This document shows positions 1 to 9,682 of a stretch of DNA of 64,000 nucleotides, one piece after another. This DNA comes from Caldimonas thermodepolymerans. Its GTDB lineage: Bacteria > Pseudomonadota > Gammaproteobacteria > Burkholderiales > Burkholderiaceae_C. The notes beneath the pieces are model-generated. The model ran no database searches. It was not told the DNA's origin and saw nothing but the letters and a program-made list of their open reading frames with translations. The stretch's first letter is position 1. Each line of letters opens with the position of its first letter. The stretch spans positions 2,790,001 to 2,854,000 of the forward strand of contig NZ_CP064338.1 of assembly GCF_015476235.1 (NCBI RefSeq), given 5' to 3'. The position numbers and the translations under genes are program-made.

Positions 1-472
1 CCACCGCGGCCAGGTCCGGCCGCTTGGGCAGGAGGGTCAGCAGCACCCGCCGCAGCGCGACGATGGCCGCCGTGCCGCCCGGGGCCCGGTTGAGCCGCCG
101 CAGCAGCTCCTGGCGGGGCGGCTCGGCCGCGGTCGTCAGGCGGATCAGGTGCTCGGCCGTGGGCGCCTCGGCATAGCGTTGCGCGGCCTGCAGCACTTCT
201 TCGGGGTCCGGTCCGAACTGCTGCTCCAGCAGCTCGAAGAACCCCACCAGCTGTTCGGGCGGCAGCGCCAGCAGCTCGCGCTGCAGGTGGGCCGCGATCG
301 CGATGCTGTTGGCCTCGCCGCGCTCGGACAGCAGGCGCCGGCAGGTGTCGGCCACGCGCTGCATGCGGCGCGGGTCCGTCGCGCCGCGGCGCGCGCGGGC
401 GCGCAGCGAGGAGATGCCCAGGCGCAGCGTGGAAGACGGCAGGCTGAACATCTCGTGCGCTCCCTTGGCCAT
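1..472 (-). CDS. Malonyl-CoA decarboxylase, N-terminal part (runs off window)
   Basis: The frame is open from an ATG at 472 to the window edge, so about 157 N-terminal residues are visible and the catalytic C-terminal domain lies outside. The visible part is the helical N-terminal domain of malonyl-CoA decarboxylase, recognised by the pattern LxxLPPEQLVGFFELLEQQFGPDP followed by LRRLNRAPGGTAA (split here: 'FFELLEQQFGPDP' and 'LLRRLNRAPGG'). The enzyme converts malonyl-CoA to acetyl-CoA and CO2 in the cytoplasm. The start lies 5 bp after the stop of the GntR gene, so the two form an operon. A second ATG twelve codons or fewer downstream (MFSLPSS) is an alternative start. Family assignment is from recognised sequence pattern, not from a search. 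Confidence 0.82.
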   Translation of the reverse strand, partial: MAKGAHEMFSLPSSTLRLGISSLRARARRGATDPRRMQRVADTCRRLLSERGEANSIAIAAHLQRELLALPPEQLVGFFELLEQQFGPDPEEVLQAAQRYAEAPTAEHLIRLTTAAEPPRQELLRRLNRAPGGTAAIVALRRVLLTLLPKRPDLAAV

Positions 473-476
473 GGTG

Positions 477-1181
477 TCAGGCCACGCGTGACTGGGCCGC
501 CTCGCTGGCGCGCAAGGCCTTGAGGGCGGCCAGCTGGGCCATGAGGTGGTCGTGCATCAGGCGCTGGGCACGCTCGGCATCGCGTGCGCACAGCGCGTCG
601 AGCAGCTCGCGGTGCTCGGCGATCGACGCCTCGAAGCGACCGGGCTGCGCCAGCTGGCGCCCGCGCAACATCCGCATGAAGCCGCGCAGCTGGTCGGTCG
701 CGCGACTCAGCCACCCGTTGTGGGCGACCTCCTGCACGCGGGTATGGAACACGTGGTTGGCCCGGTAGTAGCCGTCGGCATCGTGGGCGGCGGCGTGCCG
801 CTCCAGCTCGCCGTGCAGCAGCCGCAGTTCGGCCAGCTCGTCGTCGCTGGCATGCAGCGCGGCCTCGTAGGCGCAGCGGCCCTCCAGCAGCGCCATCACC
901 GGGAACAGCTGCTCGGCGTCGTCCTCGGACACCTCGGTCACGACGCAGCCGCGCCGCGGCTGCAGCGTGACCAGCCCTTCGGAGGCCAGCACCTTGAGCG
1001 CCTCGCGCACCGGCGTGCGGCTGACGCCCCATTCCTGCACCAGCGCCAGCTCGTCGATGCGCTGGCCCGGCAGCAGGCGACGCTCGAAGATCAGCGTGCG
1101 CAGGCGCGACGCCACCTCTTCATGCAACGAGGCCGTACGGATCGGACTGCACGAAAGCGTGACAGAAGTGACAGATGTCAT
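477..1181 (-). CDS. GntR/FadR-family (FCD) transcriptional regulator
   Basis: The 234-residue protein has a GntR winged helix-turn-helix at about residues 15-80, with the recognition signature SRTPVREAL at 54-62, and an all-helical FCD ligand-binding domain at about 85-215 containing the typical NxxFHxxV and EHRELLxAL histidine motifs. FCD regulators of this size usually bind a small carboxylate or acyl-CoA and repress neighbouring genes. The stop is 5 bp from the malonyl-CoA decarboxylase start, so it is probably a MatR-like regulator of malonate or malonyl-CoA use; the ligand is inference. It is divergent from an ABC binding-protein gene, and the shared 168-bp intergenic region carries a candidate operator. 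Confidence 0.85.
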   Translation of the reverse strand: MTSVTSVTLSCSPIRTASLHEEVASRLRTLIFERRLLPGQRIDELALVQEWGVSRTPVREALKVLASEGLVTLQPRRGCVVTEVSEDDAEQLFPVMALLEGRCAYEAALHASDDELAELRLLHGELERHAAAHDADGYYRANHVFHTRVQEVAHNGWLSRATDQLRGFMRMLRGRQLAQPGRFEASIAEHRELLDALCARDAERAQRLMHDHLMAQLAALKALRASEAAQSRVA

Positions 1182-1235
1182 GGCCGATACCGGGCGTTCA
1201 AGGTAACCTGCGGCTTCACGAACCTTAAAACTGAA

Positions 1236-1258
1236 TGAATACTAGGATCCAGAATTCA
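1236..1258. promoter_or_regulatory. Candidate operator between GntR gene and ABC binding-protein gene
   Basis: An imperfect palindrome TGAAT-N13-ATTCA with a central GGATCC lies in an AT-richer stretch between the two divergent starts. GntR/FCD regulators bind short palindromes in such places. Assignment to the adjacent regulator is inference. Confidence 0.35.
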
Positions 1259-1349
1259 TAATTACAAGTAAGGGTTGACCCTGCGCCTGCCGGGTCTGCA
1301 GAAGAAGAAACCACAAAGGGGCACCACCCCTTCTTTTCGGAGGATCGAC

Positions 1350-2453
1350 ATGAAACGACTGCTTGCGGCATTGGCCATCGGCATGGGCTTGAGCGCTCCG
1401 GCGTCCAGCCAGATCCTGATCGGCCAGACAGCCGGGTTCAGCGGGCCGGTGGCCGCCGGCGTCCGGGAGACGACCGACGGGGCCCTGCTGTACATCGAGT
1501 CGGTCAATGCCCGCGGCGGCGTCAACGGGCAGAAGATCGAGCTGATCTCGCTCGACGACGGGTTCGAGCCCAAGCGAGCGGCGCAGAATGCGCAGGAACT
1601 GATCGTCGACAAGAAGGTGGTCGCGTTGTTCCTGGTGCGCGGCACGCCCCACACCCAGGCGGTCATGCCGCTGCTCGAGGAGCACAAGGTGCCGCTGATC
1701 GCGCCGTCCACCGGGGCGATGGCGCTGCACTCCCCGGTCCATCCCTACGTGTTCAACGTACGCGCCACCTACCAGCGTGAGGCCGAACGCGCCGTCCGGC
1801 ACCTGAGCCTGATCGGCATGGACCGCATCGCGGTGCTGCAGGTCGACGACTCCTTCGGTGCCGACGCGATCGAGGGCGCCAACGCCGGGTTCGCGGCGGT
1901 CGGCAAGAAGCCGGTGCTGCTGGAGAAGTTCGACCGCAGCAAGCCCGACTTCAGCCAGATCGCCCCGAAGGTCGCTCAGGCCCAGGCGCAGGCGGTCCTG
2001 TTCATCGGTTCGGGCTCGGCGGTGGCCGACGGCACCCGCGCGATCCGCCAGGCCGGCTCGCGCGCGCAGATCGTGACCCTGTCCAACAACGCGGCCAGCG
2101 GCTTCATCAAGCAGATGGGCGAGAACGCGCACGGCACCATCATCTCGCAGGTGTTCCCGTACGAGCGTTCCATCTCCTCGCCGCTGGTCAAGGAGGCCGC
2201 CGACCTCGCGAAGGGTCGCAACATGGAGATCTCGCCGGCCATGATGGAAGGCTTCGCCGCCGCCAAGGTGCTGGTCGAAGCCCTGCGCCGCGCCGGCCCC
2301 AGCCCGACGCGCGAACGCATCACCGCCGCGCTGAACGGGCTGAAGAACTTCGACATCGGTGGCATGGAGGTCAGCTACAGCCCGACCGACCACACCGGCC
2401 TGGACTTTGCCGACCTGTCCATCGTCGGGGCGGACGGCAAGTTCCGGCGCTGA
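1350..2453 (+). CDS. ABC transporter substrate-binding protein (branched-chain amino acid type, Peripla_BP_6)
   Basis: The 367-residue periplasmic protein has a Sec signal peptide at about residues 1-20 (MKRLLAALAIGMGLSAPASS) and then the type I periplasmic binding fold of the LivJ/amide family, with GPVAAG near the mature N-terminus and IAPSTGAMALHSP and NAASGFIKQMG in the body. The ATG at 1350 was chosen because CGGAGG lies 7-12 bases upstream and it gives a clean signal peptide; the frame is open further upstream without one. No permease or ATPase genes are adjacent, so it is an orphan binding protein that must use a transporter encoded elsewhere or act as a sensor. The ligand cannot be told from sequence; the neighbourhood suggests a carboxylate or amide. 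Confidence 0.85.
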   Translation: MKRLLAALAIGMGLSAPASSQILIGQTAGFSGPVAAGVRETTDGALLYIESVNARGGVNGQKIELISLDDGFEPKRAAQNAQELIVDKKVVALFLVRGTPHTQAVMPLLEEHKVPLIAPSTGAMALHSPVHPYVFNVRATYQREAERAVRHLSLIGMDRIAVLQVDDSFGADAIEGANAGFAAVGKKPVLLEKFDRSKPDFSQIAPKVAQAQAQAVLFIGSGSAVADGTRAIRQAGSRAQIVTLSNNAASGFIKQMGENAHGTIISQVFPYERSISSPLVKEAADLAKGRNMEISPAMMEGFAAAKVLVEALRRAGPSPTRERITAALNGLKNFDIGGMEVSYSPTDHTGLDFADLSIVGADGKFRR

Positions 2454-2525
2454 CGCGCGCCCCGGGGCGGGCAGGCGGCCCGCATCGCGCCGGGCGCGGG
2501 CCGCGGCCTGCGCCGCAGGCGCCCT

Positions 2526-3608
2526 TCAGCGCTTCGGAAAGCTGCCGACCACGCCGTCGACGTACCAGTCCATCGTCGCCAGCGCCTGCTCGTCCATCAC
2601 GCCGTCGGCCTGGCGCAGCCGGCCTTCGTTGTCGAGGATGGGGCCGGCAAAGGGATGGAAGCTGCCTCTTGCGATGTCCCGCTCGCGCTGGCGCACCTGC
2701 TCCGCGACCGCTGGCGGCACCTGCTTGCCGAACGGGGCCAGCCGCACCACGCCTTCCTTGAGGCCGCCCATGAACTGGCGCGGGCGCCAGCGCCCTTCGA
2801 GGACCTGCAACGCCGTGTCCACGTAAAAGTCGCCCCAGTGGTGCGTCACGGCGGTGAGCTGGCCACGCGGGGCGAGCGCGCGCATGTCGCTGTGGTAGGC
2901 GATGCTCATCGCGCCGCGCGCCTCGGCCGCCTGGATCGCGGCGGTGGAGGCGCTGTGGTGGGTGATCACGTCCACGCCCTGGTTGACCAGCGCCAGGGCG
3001 GCGTCGCGCTCGCGCGCCGGGTCGAACCAGTTGTTGACCCACACCACGCGCACCTGCGCCTTGGGGTTGACCGCACGCATCCCGCGCGCGAAGGCATTGA
3101 GCCCCTGCACGACCTCGGGCACCGGGAAACCCGCCACGTAGCCGGCCTGGCCGCTGCGGCTCAGGTGGCCGGCGACCATGCCGGCGAGGTAGCGCCCCTC
3201 GTGGAAGCGGGCGTTGTAGGTGGCGACGTTGGGCGCGGTCTTGTAGCCGCCCATGTGCTCGAACACCACCTCGGGGAAATCGGCCGCCACCTGCAGCGTG
3301 GGGTCCATGTAGCCGAAGCTGGTGGTGAAGATCAGCCGGTGGCCCTGCTGCGCCAGGTCGCGGATCACCCGCTCGGCGTCCGGGCCTTCGGCCACGTTCT
3401 CGACGTAGGTGGTCTGCACCCGCGCACCCAGCCGGCGTTCGAGCTCGAGGCGGCCCAGGTTGTGCTGGAAGGTCCAGCCCGCTTCGCCCACCGGGCTGAC
3501 GAACACGAAGCCGACCTTGAGGGGAGCGGGGGTGCGGGCGAAGGTGGCGGGCAGCAGCGTGCCCAGTGCGGAGGCGGCCAGGAAGGCACGCCTGAGGTTT
3601 TTGTACAT
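2526..3608 (-). CDS. BMP/PnrA-family ABC substrate-binding protein (second copy)
   Basis: The 360-residue protein of the basic membrane protein (BMP/PnrA-like) family binds purine nucleosides or related compounds in characterised members. A Sec signal is present (MYKNLRRAFLAASALGTLLP, cleavage probably after TFA), but there is no lipobox cysteine, unlike the paralogue at 6460-7614. The two share the pattern YVENVxExxDAERVIRD, FGYMxPxLxVAAD and FEHxxGYKT. It is the last gene of the minus-strand purine block, 67 bp after the adenine-deaminase-like gene. It probably supplies the same ABC importer with another purine ligand; the ligand is inferred. Confidence 0.85.
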   Translation of the reverse strand: MYKNLRRAFLAASALGTLLPATFARTPAPLKVGFVFVSPVGEAGWTFQHNLGRLELERRLGARVQTTYVENVAEGPDAERVIRDLAQQGHRLIFTTSFGYMDPTLQVAADFPEVVFEHMGGYKTAPNVATYNARFHEGRYLAGMVAGHLSRSGQAGYVAGFPVPEVVQGLNAFARGMRAVNPKAQVRVVWVNNWFDPARERDAALALVNQGVDVITHHSASTAAIQAAEARGAMSIAYHSDMRALAPRGQLTAVTHHWGDFYVDTALQVLEGRWRPRQFMGGLKEGVVRLAPFGKQVPPAVAEQVRQRERDIARGSFHPFAGPILDNEGRLRQADGVMDEQALATMDWYVDGVVGSFPKR

Positions 3609-3675
3609 GGTGTTCCTCTACATGGCCCCGGGGAAACGGCACGGCTCCTGGGGCGCGGAGCCGAAGGCGACGATG

Positions 3676-5703
<2,028 letters not shown>

Positions 5704-5765
5704 CTAGCAAATCGGCCGTTCGCGCGCGTTGCGCCAGCACGGAACATGCCAGCGCACCGCATGCT

Positions 5766-6230
5766 TCAGCGCGCCGGCAGGTCCGCCTCGAGGCGCTTGA
5801 GCGCCTGCAGCGGCGGGATGGTCTCGTACATCACCGGGTCGAGCAGGTCCCGGACGATGCCGCAGGTCGGCTGGTGCGGATGGCTCACCTCGATGGTGCG
5901 CGTGGGCGTGAAGATCGCGTCGCCACGGCGTCGAAGCCCTCGGGGTACAGGGTCTCGCGCAGCACCTGGCAGTCGTGCGCCACGGCCGCCGCGGGCGTGT
6001 GCACGCCGATCTTGCCGATGCGGTAGGGCATGCCCCGCTCGGCGCCGAAGAAGCCGTGGCCCTTGCCGAAACGCCCCCCTCCTCGTGGATCGCGCCGGTG
6101 CCGGTGACCAGGTAGTCGATCGAGGGCAGCGTGTCGCGGATCTCGGCCGGCGTCACCGGGCGGCCGTGGCGCTCCATGCCGTCCAGCGTCGCGGGCATCG
6201 TGCTGCCCTGCTGGTGCGCCAGCAGCGACC
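5766..6230 (-). pseudogene. 5-formyltetrahydrofolate cyclo-ligase-like gene, truncated and twice frameshifted
   Basis: Three reading frames must be joined to recover one protein. Frame one gives TLDGMERHGRPVTPAEI...DYLVTGTGAIHEEGG. A missing G in the run at 6074-6079 shifts to RFGKGHGFFGAERGM...AAAVAHDCQVL. A second missing base near 5920-5924 shifts to DAIFTPTRTIEVSHP...IPPLQALKRL and the stop at 5766-5768. These pieces match the 5-FCL-like (MTHFSD) family in order, but about the first 100 residues expected are not found, so the 5' end is also lost or replaced; the upstream limit given is approximate. Both shifts are single-base deletions, so sequencing error must be excluded. It lies between the importer operon and the Rieske gene. 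Confidence 0.6.
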
Positions 6231-6260
6231 ATGCGTTCTCCGCGATGGCCGCGGCCGGCA

Positions 6261-6282
6261 TGCTGCACTTGCGAGTGCAGCA
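6261..6282. repeat. Perfect 9-bp inverted repeat with 4-base loop
   Basis: TGCTGCACT-TGCG-AGTGCAGCA forms a perfect hairpin. It sits where the recognisable 5-FCL-like remnant stops, so it may mark the rearrangement junction or be a weak transcriptional stop; there is no T-run on either side. Confidence 0.55.
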
Positions 6283-6412
6283 CGTGGCGCCGAGGCTGGG
6301 CGAGCGCGCCACGCAGCGCCTGGGCGTGCTCAACGACCTGCGCCGCGAGATCGACGAGGAGTGAGCCCCGCGGTGCGGGCGGGGCGTCGCCCTGCCCTGC
6401 GGCGCCACGACG

Positions 6413-6439
6413 AAAAAAGGCCGCCCGCAGGCGGCCTTT
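6413..6439 (-). terminator. Rho-independent terminator after the BMP importer operon
   Basis: On the minus strand GGCCGCC-TGCG-GGCGGCC is followed by TTTTTT (six A on the plus strand at 6413-6418). It lies 21 bp past the stop of the BMP lipoprotein gene and would separate that operon from the downstream remnant, Rieske and deaminase genes. Confidence 0.85.
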
Positions 6440-6459
6440 GGAGGTATCCGGGAACGGGA

Positions 6460-7614
6460 TCAGTTGCCCGCCGGGACCTTGCCCTCGACGCCCTTGACGT
6501 ACCAGTTGATGCCGTGCAGGAACTTGTCGTCGGCCACTTCGCCGTCGGCCAGCACCTGCTTGCCGGACTGGTCGACCACCGGACCCTTCCAGATCACGTA
6601 GCTGCCGTCCTTCAGGCCGGCCTTGATCTTCTCGACCAGCTCGCGCACGTCGGCCGGCACCTTGTCGGACACCGAGACCAGGTCGATCGCGCCTTCCTTG
6701 ACGCCCCACCATTCGGCACCGGTCGTCCAGGTGCCGTTCAGCACGTCGTTGACGGCCTTCTTGTAGTACGGCGCCCAGTTGATGACCGCCGAGCCCAGGT
6801 GCGCGTTCGGGCCAAAGGCGCTCATGTCCGAATCCCAGCCGAAGCCGAGCTTGCCGGCCTTCTCGGCGGTCTGCAGCACGGCGGCCGAGTCGGTGTTCTG
6901 CATCAGCACGTCGGCGCCCTGGTTGATCAGCGACTGGGCCGCCTCGCCTTCCTTGGGCGGGTCGAACCACTTGTTGACCCACACCACCTTGGTCTTGATG
7001 TCCGGGTTCACCGACTGGGCGCCCAGCGTGAACGAGTTGATGTTGCGGATCACCTCGGGGATGGGGATCGACGCCACCACGCCCAGCGTGTTGGTCTGGG
7101 TCATCTTGCCCGCGATCACGCCGGCCATGTACGCGCCCTCGTAGGTGCGCGCATCGTAGGTGCGCATGTTCTCGGACGTCTTGTAGCCGGTGGCGTGCTC
7201 GAACTTGACGTCGGGGTGGTCGGCCGCGACCTTGAGCATCGGCTCCATGTAGCCGAAGGTGGTGCCGAACACCAGCTTGTTGCCCTGGCTGACCATGTCG
7301 CGGATCACGCGCTCGGCGTCGGCCGCCTCGGGGACGTTCTCGACGTAGCTGGTGACGATCTTGTCGCCGAACTCGGCTTCCAGTTCCTTGCGGGCGCGGT
7401 CGTGCGCGTAGGTCCAGCCGGCATCCCCCACCGGACCGACGTAGGCAAACGCGATCTTGAGCGGCTCTGCCGCCGGCGCGGGCGCTTCGCTCACCGGGGC
7501 GGGGGCAGGCGCAGGGGCCTCTTCCTTCTTGCCGCAGCCCGCCAGCGCAGCCGCAGCCACCAGCGAGCCCAACCCTGCCAGCTTGAGCAGGGAACGTTTG
7601 TTCAGGTCGGTCAT
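6460..7614 (-). CDS. BMP/PnrA-family ABC substrate-binding lipoprotein
   Basis: The 384-residue lipoprotein has the lipobox ALAGC with lipidated Cys27, a short Ala/Pro/Glu-rich linker (about 30-50), then the BMP/PnrA type I binding fold. It probably captures purine nucleosides or bases for the importer encoded just upstream (ATPase and two permeases). The ATG at 7614 has GGAGAG a few bases upstream, and the gene starts 50 bp after the second permease. It is the last gene of the operon and ends before a strong terminator. Closely related in sequence to the binding protein at 2526-3608, which lacks the lipid anchor. Confidence 0.92.
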   Translation of the reverse strand: MTDLNKRSLLKLAGLGSLVAAAALAGCGKKEEAPAPAPAPVSEAPAPAAEPLKIAFAYVGPVGDAGWTYAHDRARKELEAEFGDKIVTSYVENVPEAADAERVIRDMVSQGNKLVFGTTFGYMEPMLKVAADHPDVKFEHATGYKTSENMRTYDARTYEGAYMAGVIAGKMTQTNTLGVVASIPIPEVIRNINSFTLGAQSVNPDIKTKVVWVNKWFDPPKEGEAAQSLINQGADVLMQNTDSAAVLQTAEKAGKLGFGWDSDMSAFGPNAHLGSAVINWAPYYKKAVNDVLNGTWTTGAEWWGVKEGAIDLVSVSDKVPADVRELVEKIKAGLKDGSYVIWKGPVVDQSGKQVLADGEVADDKFLHGINWYVKGVEGKVPAGN

Positions 7615-7664
7615 GGGGTTCTCTCCGAGAAAGAGCGAGGTAGGAAAACGGTGATTATGGGGAA

Positions 7665-8585
7665 TCAGCTGCCCGGGTAGAAGGACTTGCCGAGCGAGGC
7701 CGGCATGTTCACCCGGATCCAAGTCGGGTTGCGCGAGATCAGCACCAGCACCACGATGGTGGCCACGTAGGGCAGGGCCGTGAGCACCTGGCTCGGGACC
7801 TGCACCCCCTGGCCCTGGAGGTGGAACTGCAGCATCGTCACGCCGCCAAACAGGTAGGCTCCTAGCAACACCCGTGCCGGTCGCCAGGTCGCGAAGGTGG
7901 TCAGGGCCAGCGCGATCCAGCCCTTGCCGGCGATCATGCCTTCCACCCACAGCGGGGTGTAGACCACCGACACGTAGGCCCCTGCGATGCCGCACAGCGC
8001 CCCGCCGGTGACCACCGCCAGCAGGCGCAGCCGGCGCACCGGGTAGCCGAGCGCATGCGCAGATTCGGGCGACTCGCCGATCGCGCGCAGCACCAGGCCG
8101 CCGCGCGAGCGGTACAGGAACCAGGCCAGCGCGACGGTCAGCGCGATCGCGAAGTAGACCATCGGGTGCTGCTTGAAGAAGGCCGGGCCGAAGAACGGCA
8201 CGTCGGCCAGGCCCGGGATCTCGAAGCGCGGGCGCTCCGACAGCTTGGCCTGCGTGTAGCCGATGCCGACGAAGGCCGAAAAGCCGGTACCGAACAGGCT
8301 CAGCGCCAGGCCCGAGGCGTACTGGTTGGTGTTGAGCCAGATCACCAGCACGCCGAAGGCGGCGGCCATCAGCGCGCCCGCGCCCGCGCCGGCGGCAAAC
8401 GCCAGCCAGTCGCTGCCGGTGTGCACCGCGGTGGCGAAGCCGGCGATCGCGGCCACCAGCATCATGCCCTCGGCGCCCAGGTTGACGATGCCCGCGCGTT
8501 CGTTGATCAGCAGGCCCAGGCCGGCGATGGCCAGCACGGTCCCGGCGTTCAGCGTGGCGGCGATCAGCAGTGCGATGGCGTCCAT
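7665..8585 (-). CDS. ABC transporter permease (BMP/nucleoside importer, second permease)
   Basis: The 306-residue integral membrane protein of the BPD_transp_2 family (RbsC/YufQ-like) has about 8-9 hydrophobic helices and the family motif INERAGIVNLGAEGMM near residues 27-42. It starts 2 bp after the stop of the other permease, and the pair would form the transmembrane pore of the importer with the ATPase at 9669-11231. In characterised relatives this arrangement (ATPase, two different permeases, BMP binding protein) imports nucleosides or purines. Confidence 0.93.
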   Translation of the reverse strand: MDAIALLIAATLNAGTVLAIAGLGLLINERAGIVNLGAEGMMLVAAIAGFATAVHTGSDWLAFAAGAGAGALMAAAFGVLVIWLNTNQYASGLALSLFGTGFSAFVGIGYTQAKLSERPRFEIPGLADVPFFGPAFFKQHPMVYFAIALTVALAWFLYRSRGGLVLRAIGESPESAHALGYPVRRLRLLAVVTGGALCGIAGAYVSVVYTPLWVEGMIAGKGWIALALTTFATWRPARVLLGAYLFGGVTMLQFHLQGQGVQVPSQVLTALPYVATIVVLVLISRNPTWIRVNMPASLGKSFYPGS

Positions 8586-8587
8586 GC

Positions 8588-9682
8588 TCAGGCTTTCCTG
8601 GCAGCCAGCCGCCGGGCCTTGGCGGCACCGGCCTGCCAGCGGATGCGGTAGTGGATCAGGGTGTCGCAGGCCAGCAGCGTGAACAGCAGCAGGCCCTGGA
8701 AGACGCCGGTGATGGACTTGGGCAGCCCCAGGCGCGACTGCGCCAGCTCGCCGCCGATGTAGAACATGCTCATCAGCACGGCCGAGAACACGATGCCCAC
8801 CGGGTGCAGCCGCCCGACGAAGGCGACGATGATCGCGGCGAAGCCGTAGCCCACCGGGACGTAGGGCGTCAGCTGGCCGAGCGGCCCGGACACTTCCAGC
8901 GCCCCGGCCAGGCCCGCCATGCCACCCGAGGCCAGCAGCGCCAGCCACAGCGCCCGGCGCGACGAGAAGCCGGCGTAGCGCGCGGCCATCGGCGCCAGGC
9001 CGCCAACCTGCAGCTGGAAGCCGGCGTAGGTGCGGAACAGCAGGATCCAGAACGCCGCGACCATGGCCAGCGCAACGAGCAAGCCGACGTTGACGCGCAT
9101 GCCCTGGAACAGCCGCGGCACGCGGGTGGACTGCAGGAAGGTGATGGTCTGCGGGAAGTTGTAGCCCTGCGGGTCCTTCCACGGGCCGTAGACCAGGTAG
9201 CTCAGCACCATGTCGGCCACGTAGACCAGCATCAGGCTGACCAGGATCTCGTTGGCGTTGAAGCGGTCGCGCAACAGCGCGACGATGCCGGCCCACAGCA
9301 TGCCGCCGAGCACCCCGGCCAGCAGCACCGCGACGACGATCCAGCGGCCGGTCTCGGGCGTGGCCTGCATCGCGACGCCACCGGCGAACACCGCGCCGAG
9401 GATGAACTGCCCTTCGGCACCGATGTTCCAGACGTTGGAACGGAAGCACACCGCCAGCCCCAGCGCGATCAGGATCAGCGGCGTGGCCTTGATCGCGAGT
9501 TCGCTCAGGGCGTAGCCGTTCTTCACCGGCTCGTAGAAGAAGATCTGCAGGCCGCGCACCGGATCCTTGCCCAGCGCGACGAACAGCAGCACGCCGATCA
9601 CGACCGTGATCGCCAGCGCCAGCAGCGGCGAGGCGTAGGACATCAGCGTCGACGCCTGCGGCCGGGCTTCAAGCTTCAGCAT
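8588..9682 (-). CDS. ABC transporter permease (BMP/nucleoside importer, first permease)
   Basis: The 364-residue membrane protein of the BPD_transp_2 family (YufP-like, the longer of the two usual permeases) carries the motif FRSNVWNIGAEGQF near residues 79-92 and about 9-10 hydrophobic segments. The start overlaps the ATPase coding end by 14 bp, indicating translational coupling. Pairs with the permease at 7665-8585. Confidence 0.93.
   Translation of the reverse strand: MLKLEARPQASTLMSYASPLLALAITVVIGVLLFVALGKDPVRGLQIFFYEPVKNGYALSELAIKATPLILIALGLAVCFRSNVWNIGAEGQFILGAVFAGGVAMQATPETGRWIVVAVLLAGVLGGMLWAGIVALLRDRFNANEILVSLMLVYVADMVLSYLVYGPWKDPQGYNFPQTITFLQSTRVPRLFQGMRVNVGLLVALAMVAAFWILLFRTYAGFQLQVGGLAPMAARYAGFSSRRALWLALLASGGMAGLAGALEVSGPLGQLTPYVPVGYGFAAIIVAFVGRLHPVGIVFSAVLMSMFYIGGELAQSRLGLPKSITGVFQGLLLFTLLACDTLIHYRIRWQAGAAKARRLAARKA

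Noticed and set aside
6131-6364. 77-codon plus-strand frame ending in RLGVLNDLRREIDEE
   Set aside because: Its first half is antisense to the 5-FCL-like remnant. The tail looks protein-like and may be the end of a lost gene, but I cannot name it or support it as a functional gene.
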